DNA of 64,000 nt from Girardinichthys multiradiatus (lineage: Eukaryota > Chordata > Actinopteri > Cyprinodontiformes > Goodeidae), in NCBI RefSeq assembly GCF_021462225.1, contig NC_061794.1:45632914-45696913 (forward strand), written 5' to 3'. Position 1 is the stretch's first letter; each line of letters opens with the position of its first letter. A model generated the notes under the pieces. It saw only the letters and a list, made by a program, of their open reading frames with translations. It searched no databases and had not been told where the DNA came from. Shown here piece after piece: positions 60,601 to 64,000 of this stretch. A program made the translations under genes and the position numbers.

Positions 60601-63600
60601 CCTCTCCCCTGATACTGCTGATGGATGCTCCAGTAGGACATAAACCTCACAGATATATTTTATGTATGACTGCAGCCAATGGATCTAACCACTGTTTTCT
60701 GGTTTCTCATGCAGACTGTGAGTGTAACACCGCAGGGACCCTGAGTGGTGTTGCCGAGTGTGTCCAGGTGAAATAAACATTTCTTCCTTCTCTGGAAATA
60801 TCTCCAGAGTTGTAGTGAAACTGAAGTCTTCTTCAGTTTGTTTCACGCCTTTCCTTTACCATAAGATGATTTCCAAACTTTAAAAGTTGGAAAAGCTTTA
60901 GGAAAACAAGGATTTTAAAGATTGGGTTTGAAATTTGAGGCAACTGTATCAAAGATAATAATTTCCAGAATGGACAAGTTTTCAGTGGAAAAAGATGAAT
61001 AAATGAATGGAAAACTCATTGGAGTTGGAAAGCCTTTGATGCTTCCAATGAATAATGTTAATTTGCCTATTTCCTTCTTTCCTTTCTGTCTCCTCTGTAC
61101 TACCATCACTCTGTGACCTTTAGCATTTTGTCATTAGTGTCCGTTGTGATTATCTGATGCTGTGAGACTTTGTCCAGCTGGCTAAATATTACATTAGCAT
61201 GAAAAATACAAGTTCATAACACTGGGAATAAATTAGACAATAGTCATTTGTGATATAAATATTACACTCACTGATGCTGCGATGTCGATATCTTGTCCAG
61301 CCTTATTCAGTAACAGTCAAATATCAGTAATTAAACTTTATTTCGAAGCCCTTCATCCTCCTTGTTCTTTGTTAAAATTCATTTAATTTCATCCCACCTA
61401 TAATAGAAGTATACTAATTACCTCATCAATTAATATTTAACAAAATCTTCTGATGAGCATTAGCACCTAACCACACAAAACTTGAAATAATTAGTTTTGT
61501 TCCTGATCCTGTTCTGAAGTAAAACGTAACTTTAACCAATTATATTCATCGTGTGGATTTTGTGATCACTGGTTGCTGGTTTTTGACGTTAAGTCATGTG
61601 GATTTGAAAGTCCAGGTTTCAGGCTTGATGTTTCGAGTTTTTAGGGTGAATGAAATTTAGAAAATGTAAGCCATGCTTAGACTTATCCAAATAGTTATCG
61701 CCAGTAAAAATCAGCACTTAATCTTGAATTATATCCACAGTAACTAAATTTCTTCTCTAAGATGTTACTTCAGTTTTGTGCTTTGATTCTTAACAGTATG
61801 GGTTTATAAGCTAGAACCTGCCTGATAAGGTGTATATAAGAAATGGTTCATCTCGTTGGCAGAGGTTCTGTAGTAAGAGCTATTAATATTTAGTGGAGGT
61901 AAGGATCATAACTTGATTTTTGTGCTTGGCAGGAAACTGGTGAGTGTCACTGTAAGCCAAACGTCTGCAGCGGAACGTGCTCCACCTGCAAAGACGGCTC
62001 CTACAACCTGCAGGATCACAATTACTTTGGCTGCCAGGGTGAGTTTTCTTTAGCTAAACGTCCTCATGAAGACGTGAAGGTTTTCCTTTTACACATTAGC
62101 TGGTTGCTAATGTGGATTTGTGTGTTTATTTTAGGTTGCCAGTGTGACATTGGGGGCTCAGTGGGTCAGTTTTGTGGCCAACGAAATGGTCAGTGTGATT
62201 GTAGACCCAACGTGGAGGGCCCAAGGTGTAACCTGTGAGTCTAACAAACCTGGGACAGTTGCATGCCTTTTTTCATAAATGCATAGTGACACCAACTGTG
62301 AATCTTAATGAAGACCTGGTACTTTCTGTTTTAGTGCTCAATGAAGTTGTTTCAGAGGTCACACCTAAACCACCTCTCTAATCATTTGGCAAGCTAACTT
62401 ATCAGGGCTGACCCCTGCAGCGCAGATAGTCTTTTATTCTAGACCGACCATCCTTACTCATCTCCCTGGTGCCTCATCACTTTAAGGACATCACTTCATC
62501 CCATCCAATCTCTTAATCCTTCTTTATAACCACTTTCCTTCAAAGTCATCCTCCTTACAACCCTTATTCATCCCACTCATCGTCCTCATCCTCATTTTCT
62601 TTACTATCCCACTCATACCTTCAAAAATCATCTAATCATCACCCTCATCATCCGCATCACTTTTAAAGACCGTTTTGTATCCCACTCATCCTCCTTGTTC
62701 TGCTCCGTGAGGCCTTTTTATCGTCTCTTTTCTTTGCAGCAACTCTGTAACTACACAGTTCTAGTGTAGACCTGCTTGTTTTTTTGTTTGCAGACCTCGT
62801 CCAGATCATTACTTTCCAGATCTCCACCATTTAAAGTTTGAGATTGAGGAGGGAACCATGCTGGATGGTCGACCGGTGAGATTTGGTTACAACCTTCTGG
62901 AATTTGCAGACTTCAGCTGGAGAGGTTATGCTCAGATGTCCCAGATTCAGGTAGGTTTGACCTTTGATGCACAGTATTCACCTTGTTGGATATACGAGTT
63001 CAGTATTGCAAATTGCCTTACTTTTGTCTTCTCATGAAGCTGCTTTTATTTGTTATATTTAAAGCGTGTTTCTGTTACTTCTTATTATAATTAATGTTTT
63101 TATATATTAAGGTGACTGTGGCCCGTCTTTCATTGCTTTCTCTTAATGAAACAAGATCAACAAATGTTGGGCATTTCTCTTTGGTAGATTTACCTTTCAG
63201 CACAAACGGTGAATCTTTAAAAATATTTTATCAGTTGCTTTCTGCTGAATTCAGTTTAATGGTTGTCAGTTTTCCACTTTTTCAGGTAACTGTCTTTGTC
63301 AACATCTCTAGGGAGGTCTAAACCTTCTGGAGACAAATTAAAGTTTGTCCTAAAAAGTGGGTCTCCAAAGAGAAATGGAGTCAGCATGAAAGAGCTTCCT
63401 GTATGAAGCCTTTGGTCTGTATCGGTGACTTCCTCAGTCTTCCTCCTTGAATTAGTTTCTCTCGTAATGTTTTGCTATCTTCTTATCTGTCGGGTCTTCA
63501 GGCTGTATAACCTTTGGCTCCTCTGTTTTTCTGTCTTGTCCCATCTTCCCCTCTTGCCTTGCTTGCTGTTTCCTTGGCAGTCCAAAGTGCTGGTGTCGGT

Positions 63601-63719
63601 GTTTGTAACCTCTCCGGACCTCTTCCGTGTGGTGCTGCGCTATAGCAACTGGGGTGGTTCTCCTGTTCGGGGCAGGGTGTCAGTCATAGAGGACAGCTGG
63701 AATTACTTCTGTGGTAACT
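30503..63719 (+). CDS. lama5: laminin subunit alpha-5, 5' part (21 exons, partial at both ends)
   Basis: Laminin alpha-5 is a secreted chain of basement-membrane laminins (the 511/521 type); its short arm carries the LN polymerisation domain followed by LE modules. Twenty-one exons with GT-AG borders join into 809 codons plus one base without a stop. Residues 1-136 are the distal LN domain (motifs [19 protein letters not shown] and SSKRDC). Residues from about 150 to 715 are cysteine-rich LE modules, and residues from about 718 to 809 start the domain-IV-like region. The order and the short linker exon W9 match alpha-5 better than alpha-3, as judged from recalled human LAMA5. The signal peptide and proximal LN exon are missing and probably lie upstream. 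Nearly all LE junctions are phase 1. Sequons are visible at NFS, NYT, NAS and NYS. Exons are listed separately; the introns are not coding. Confidence 0.95.
31065..32158. mobile_element. long-inverted-repeat DNA transposon-like element
   Basis: The left arm (31065-31504) starts GCGTCACATTCCTGCC and the right arm (31942-32158) ends GGCAGGAATGTGACG. The right arm is the near-exact reverse complement of the outer and inner parts of the left, both including GAGAGCGCCTAGCTCTGATC. About 215 bp of the left arm, from near 31190 to near 31390, is absent from the right. The 440-bp middle has no transposase. The superfamily is not recognised. Confidence 0.7.
32230..33400 (+). mobile_element. Tc1-like transposon fossil
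   Basis: Landmarks in order: ACATTTTGTTACAACCACAA (terminal repeat), AGCATCATGAAGATCAAGGA (start region), a helix-turn-helix stretch, ACCATGAAACATGGTTGTGG (catalytic domain), GGGAAGCTGGTCAGAGTTGA, AGCTGGACAACTACCCTGAA (the second D box) and ACCTAAATCCAACTGAGAAT (the E box). Stops and frameshifts break it throughout; a 103-codon open stretch at 33088-33399 remains. Confidence 0.8.
33693..33811 (+). CDS. lama5: lama5 exon W2, LN domain
   Basis: This 119-bp exon completes a split serine and encodes SSKRDC, an ERFG motif, and [15 protein letters not shown]. Its two cysteines are in the positions typical of LN domains. The acceptor is TTTGCAG and the donor GTGATT is weak beyond the GT. It ends in phase 0. 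Confidence 0.94.
34155..34325 (+). CDS. lama5: lama5 exon W3, LN domain core
   Basis: This 171-bp exon is exactly 57 codons, in phase 0 at both ends. It encodes the highly conserved LN stretch containing [21 protein letters not shown] and [13 protein letters not shown]. An N-glycosylation sequon (NFS) is present. The donor is GTGAGG. Only one base differs in style from a standard vertebrate splice site, so the borders are secure. Confidence 0.96.
34480..34577 (+). CDS. lama5: lama5 exon W4, end of LN and first LE module
   Basis: This 98-bp exon encodes [19 protein letters not shown] and continues to NDPNDPY, ending two bases into a lysine codon. It joins the LN domain to the first LE module, whose CVC motif is visible. 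The donor GTAAGA lies inside ACAAGTAAGAG. The next exon is more than 12 kb away. Confidence 0.95.
35690..36380 (+). mobile_element. Tc1-like transposon fragment
   Basis: It resembles the element at 32230-33400: AACCAGCATCATGAAGACCA, GGGACACAGCAAACATGTGG, TGCATGGTGGTGGCATCTTC, GGGAAGCTGGTCAGAGTTGA and CCAGTTAAAGTCCAGACCTA appear in order. It has internal deletions and lacks a readable frame. Confidence 0.75.
38315..38705 (+). repeat. abundant teleost interspersed repeat, degraded
   Basis: It starts at TCCGTCCATCCATCCATCTG and holds GGATGAGCTGGTGTCTATCT, ACTCTGGACAGGTTGCCAGT and AGAAACCCGGAGTACCCGAT. It is less intact than the copy at 25760. Confidence 0.75.
40261..40489. mobile_element. miniature inverted-repeat transposable element
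   Basis: The two arms, about 85 bp each (40261-40345 and 40405-40489), are inverted copies. CTTCATCTTTTAGATGCATC in the left arm matches its reverse complement in the right, as do CACACCTGAATCA and TGATTCAGGTGTG. The CAGAGGTGTCTGACTCCAGT start is a well-known fish type, probably a nonautonomous hAT-like element. No coding content. Confidence 0.8.
41095..42281 (+). pseudogene. LINE endonuclease domain, frameshifted
   Basis: The first segment (41095-41682) contains [18 protein letters not shown], the ISAYGP motif and LLGDFNAHV, hallmarks of APE-type endonucleases that nick the target DNA. A local palindrome at 41582-41620 disrupts the region after RRSIID, and the frame shifts into 41667-42281, which holds the TDHHLVV motif with the expected histidine, then an alanine/arginine-rich linker ending in [16 protein letters not shown]. 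Confidence 0.85.
42284..43682 (+). pseudogene. LINE reverse transcriptase, deleted and frameshifted
   Basis: The start ([11 protein letters not shown]) runs straight into [13 protein letters not shown] in another frame near 42365; the part that normally lies between, with the GKAPG-D motif, is missing. Then follow [20 protein letters not shown] and [15 protein letters not shown] second long open segment (42645-43682) carries [13 protein letters not shown], the catalytic [10 protein letters not shown] (bases 42894-42905 for FADD), and a C-terminal arginine-rich part ending LLPPRPGPG. Confidence 0.88.
45235..46235 (+). mobile_element. Tc1-like transposon fossil
   Basis: Landmarks in order: AATTTATTCGCTCACCTAT near the left end, AGGCATGCAGACAGCTTC, AAATTTCCTCGCTACTAAAT, TCAGGAGTTGGGCTCGGCCC, GCACAGAGTCCTAAGATC, AGATGAATTAGAGAAGAGAC and GAATACTTTTGGCAGCATAT at the right end. 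Large internal deletions and frameshifts remove the catalytic boxes. Confidence 0.8.
46863..46978 (+). CDS. lama5: lama5 exon W5, first LE module
   Basis: This 116-bp exon completes the split lysine and encodes [21 protein letters not shown] and SANECE, ending one base into a proline codon. The double cysteine in DHCCPG is typical of the first LE module of laminin alpha chains. It is preceded by a T-rich tract and followed by GTGAGT. Confidence 0.95.
46979..50218 (+). other. lama5 intron between W5 and W6 (3.2 kb)
   Basis: No repeat or coding feature could be supported. Open frames of 60 to 83 codons on both strands lack motifs. Confidence 0.6.
50219..50337 (+). CDS. lama5: lama5 exon W6, second LE module, first half
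   Basis: This 119-bp exon encodes [18 protein letters not shown] and then a histidine/glycine-rich loop ending [16 protein letters not shown] is a hallmark of the second alpha-chain LE module. The donor GTAGTC is weak. It ends in phase 0 directly before the HHTTG exon. Confidence 0.95.
50425..50515 (+). CDS. lama5: lama5 exon W7, second LE module, second half
   Basis: This 91-bp exon encodes [19 protein letters not shown] and then SPLACL, plus one base. HHTTG-NCE-C is the canonical second half of the second LE module. The intron to W6 is only 87 bp. The donor is GTGAGT. Confidence 0.95.
50623..50757 (+). CDS. lama5: lama5 exon W8, third LE module
   Basis: This 135-bp exon encodes one complete LE module: [19 protein letters not shown], then [21 protein letters not shown] and QCY. 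All eight cysteines are present, and NYT is an N-glycosylation sequon. Both borders are phase 1, the usual one-module-one-exon arrangement. Confidence 0.96.
50883..50948 (+). CDS. lama5: lama5 exon W9, linker between LE modules
   Basis: This 66-bp exon encodes a cysteine-free linker rich in T, N, D and P, ending AKPAGEII. The equivalent human stretch ends similarly (PAGQIV, recalled). Its acceptor is TTCACCAG and its donor GTAAGT; removing it would keep the frame, because it is 22 codons long with phase 1 at both ends. It is identified by position and frame more than by similarity. Confidence 0.88.
51312..53206 (+). mobile_element. Tc1-like transposon fossil with nested insertion
   Basis: The ends are inverted copies: AGTGCTGTGAAAAGGTATTT on the left and AAATACTTTTTGTAGCACTC on the right. 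Inside are ACACACTGGCCTGATTACCA, AAAGCAACACAATATGGCC, AACTAAAATTACTCCAAG, CATCTTGATGATCCTCAAGG, GGTGGTAGTGTGATGATCTG and CACACCAGCAAGTCCACCTG. It belongs with the copy at 29270-30330. A LINE-type piece of about 477 bp interrupts it and frames are broken. Confidence 0.82.
51903..52379 (+). mobile_element. LINE-type 3' end nested in the Tc1 fossil
   Basis: The insert ends with TGAAGAGCCTTGAGACGACG, TGTTGTGAATTGGCGCAATA and a GAATTGAATTGAA tail, the same family as the reverse copy at 17249-18174. It is flanked by ATTCAG at 51897-51902 and 52380-52385, which fits a short target duplication. Confidence 0.65.
53686..53826 (+). CDS. lama5: lama5 exon W10, fourth LE module
   Basis: This 141-bp exon encodes a complete LE module: [38 protein letters not shown]. 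All eight cysteines are in register. The donor is GTGAGA. A 3.3-kb satellite begins about 115 bp downstream in the following intron. Confidence 0.96.
54007..54958. repeat. higher-order duplication inside satellite, copy 1
   Basis: This 952-bp block recurs at 55037-55988, offset by 1,030 bp. Reading the two side by side I found one difference, G at 54821 against A at 55851. The block is divided from its copy by 78 bp. Confidence 0.85.
55037..55988. repeat. higher-order duplication inside satellite, copy 2
   Basis: Second copy of the block at 54007-54958, with one difference seen. Outside these limits the two arrays diverge in the order of variants. Confidence 0.85.
57434..57571 (+). CDS. lama5: lama5 exon W11, fifth LE module with shifted cysteine
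   Basis: This 138-bp exon encodes [25 protein letters not shown] and [16 protein letters not shown]. Eight cysteines are present, but the cysteine expected just after the TG motif (usually TGQC-C) reads glycine, and an extra cysteine sits in GPGC. The frame and both splice sites are intact, so this is a substitution pattern and not a frameshift. Acceptor GACCAG, donor GTGAGT. Confidence 0.94.
57572..58606 (+). other. lama5 intron between W11 and W12 (1.0 kb)
   Basis: No repeat or exon was recognised. An 87-codon frame at 57887-58150 has no known domain. Confidence 0.6.
58607..58741 (+). CDS. lama5: lama5 exon W12, sixth LE module
   Basis: This 135-bp exon encodes [40 protein letters not shown]. 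All eight cysteines are present; CNAS is a sequon. The acceptor is CTCTGCAG and the donor GTAATC. Both borders are phase 1. Confidence 0.96.
58742..59759 (+). other. lama5 intron between W12 and W13 (1.0 kb)
   Basis: A stretch at 59240-59600 (GGTTCAAAAACCTACAGTCT, CCCAGAGGTTTACTTCTAAC) faintly recalls a decayed DNA transposon; I could not confirm a family. No exon is present. Confidence 0.5.
59760..59894 (+). CDS. lama5: lama5 exon W13, seventh LE module
   Basis: This 135-bp exon encodes [39 protein letters not shown]. The eight-cysteine pattern is complete and NYS is a sequon. It is followed by GTAAGC and an intron of only 77 bp. Confidence 0.96.
59972..60109 (+). CDS. lama5: lama5 exon W14, eighth LE module
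   Basis: This 138-bp exon encodes [41 protein letters not shown]. It keeps the standard TGQC-C motif that W11 lacks, which makes it a useful internal comparison. The donor is GTAGGA. Confidence 0.96.
60392..60444 (+). CDS. lama5: lama5 exon W15, ninth LE module, first part
   Basis: This 53-bp exon encodes [18 protein letters not shown]. The matching human stretch AGSCHPAG (recalled) also has a single cysteine here. The end is ambiguous only in that GTAGTAAGT contains two GTs; the second (GTAAGT) fits the consensus and gives the open frame. Confidence 0.92.
60533..60632 (+). CDS. lama5: lama5 exon W16, ninth LE module, second part
   Basis: This 100-bp exon encodes [17 protein letters not shown], then [16 protein letters not shown]. 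The HVEGP-CDRCKP motif is strongly alpha-5 like. The upstream intron is 88 bp and the downstream one 82 bp. The donor is GTAGGA. Confidence 0.95.
60715..60767 (+). CDS. lama5: lama5 exon W17, tenth LE module, first part
   Basis: This 53-bp exon completes a split asparagine codon and encodes [17 protein letters not shown], matching the recalled human CSCDLRGTLGGVAEC. It ends in phase 0 at GTGAAA. Confidence 0.94.
60768..61932 (+). other. lama5 intron between W17 and W18 (1.2 kb)
   Basis: Bounded by GTGAAA and TTGGCAG. I see nothing else in it. Confidence 0.7.
61933..62038 (+). CDS. lama5: lama5 exon W18, tenth LE module, second part
   Basis: This 106-bp exon encodes [16 protein letters not shown], then [10 protein letters not shown] and YFGCQ. 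KPNVC-G-C-SCKDG-(Y/F) is the usual signature of this module. The donor is GTGAGT and the border is phase 1. Confidence 0.95.
62135..62234 (+). CDS. lama5: lama5 exon W19, last LE module of the block
   Basis: This 100-bp exon encodes [29 protein letters not shown] and two bases of a leucine. CDIGG-(A/S)-GQ is the conserved start of the final LE module before domain IV in laminin alpha chains. The module is incomplete, as is usual before domain IV. Confidence 0.95.
62794..62950 (+). CDS. lama5: lama5 exon W20, start of domain-IV-like region
   Basis: This 157-bp exon encodes [20 protein letters not shown], then [28 protein letters not shown] leads out of the LE block, and the FSWRGYA motif is typical of alpha-5. 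It ends in phase 0 at GTAGGT. Confidence 0.95.
62951..63580 (+). other. lama5 intron between W20 and W21
   Basis: Bounded by GTAGGT and CTTGGCAG. A/T-rich first half and pyrimidine-rich last 150 bp. No other feature. Confidence 0.7.
63581..63719 (+). CDS. lama5: lama5 exon W21, domain-IV-like region
   Basis: This 139-bp exon encodes [20 protein letters not shown], then YSNWGG, GRVSV and FCGN, ending one base into a cysteine codon at GTAAGT. SPDLF--V-RY is the alpha-5 domain IV pattern. The gene continues beyond the window. Confidence 0.94.
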
Positions 63720-63839
63720 GTAAGTGCTATCAAGAGGAAAAATGTGCTGTTCTGTTTTTTGTTCACTTCTCTCCACATTTAGAAAAGGAGAATTAACCTC
63801 TCCTCTTCCTCATACGGCATGATCTTCAAAGATCCCAAG

Positions 63840-64000
63840 AGGGTGCTAATTTGTGTGTACTATAAAAAAATTGCACATGCAATAAGTGGGTGTGTTACGT
63901 GCGATTCTCAAAGATTGTGCGTGCAATGGATAACAGGTGCAATACAGGTGCAGACCGCCCTATTTAAATGAGGAAATTGCGTGTGCTACTGGCTGGAACA
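63840..64000. repeat. start of a teleost DNA-transposon-like repeat
   Basis: GTGCGATTCTCAAAGATTG, CAGGTGCAGACCGCCC and TATTTAAATGAGGAAATTGC resemble a fish element recalled from other genomes. It is cut off by the window edge, so its class and ends cannot be seen. Confidence 0.4.

Noticed and set aside
30503..63719. Laminin alpha-3 instead of alpha-5
   Set aside because: The LN motif set, the linker W9, the AG-CHPAG half module and the FSWRGYA region fit alpha-5 as recalled; a tree would settle it.

Overview
The window looks like teleost fish nuclear DNA, probably a percomorph and possibly a cyprinodontiform. The grounds are a vertebrate laminin gene in small GT-AG exons, introns crowded with Tc1/mariner fossils, an RTE-type LINE, LINE 3' ends with pentanucleotide (GAATT-type) tails, fish-type miniature elements and long CA/GT microsatellites. 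The organism call rests on recalled repeat families, not on a search.

The only protein-coding gene I can support is the 5' part of lama5 (laminin subunit alpha-5) on the + strand. I placed 21 exons between 30503 and 63719 (called W1 to W21 here). They join into one open frame of 2428 nt, 809 codons plus one base. They encode most of the laminin N-terminal (LN) domain, then a run of laminin-type EGF-like (LE) modules, then the start of the domain-IV-like region. The exon with the signal peptide and the first part of the LN domain was not found and should lie upstream. The gene also runs off the 3' edge.

Layout: 1-30502 is intron upstream of W1, more than 30 kb, with no supported exon. It holds Tc1-like fossils (640-985 and 1738-1775, 4740-5190, 7185-7765, 9204-10262, 20190-20520, 29270-30330), LINE fragments (3535-3785, 17249-18174), a teleost repeat (6005-6300, 25760-26120) and microsatellites. 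W1 to W4 (30503-34577) encode the LN domain and the start of the first LE module; the W1/W2 intron holds a long inverted-repeat element (31065-32158) and a large Tc1-like fossil. A 12.3-kb intron (34578-46862) holds another Tc1 fossil, a miniature inverted-repeat element and a broken 3.2-kb RTE-like LINE. W5 to W21 (46863-63719) encode the LE modules and the start of domain IV. The W10/W11 intron holds a 3.3-kb CATC-based satellite containing an almost perfect 952-bp duplication at a 1,030-bp offset.

How it works together: this is one extracellular-matrix gene whose large introns collect transposons, while the 3' LE exons are packed with introns as short as 77 to 88 bp. No bacterial-type operon, CRISPR, rRNA or tRNA was recognised. 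The most unusual points are a rearranged cysteine pattern in one LE module (W11), the duplicated satellite, the asymmetric inverted-repeat element, a LINE insertion with a 51-bp perfect target duplication, and several local palindromes that look like template-switch scars.
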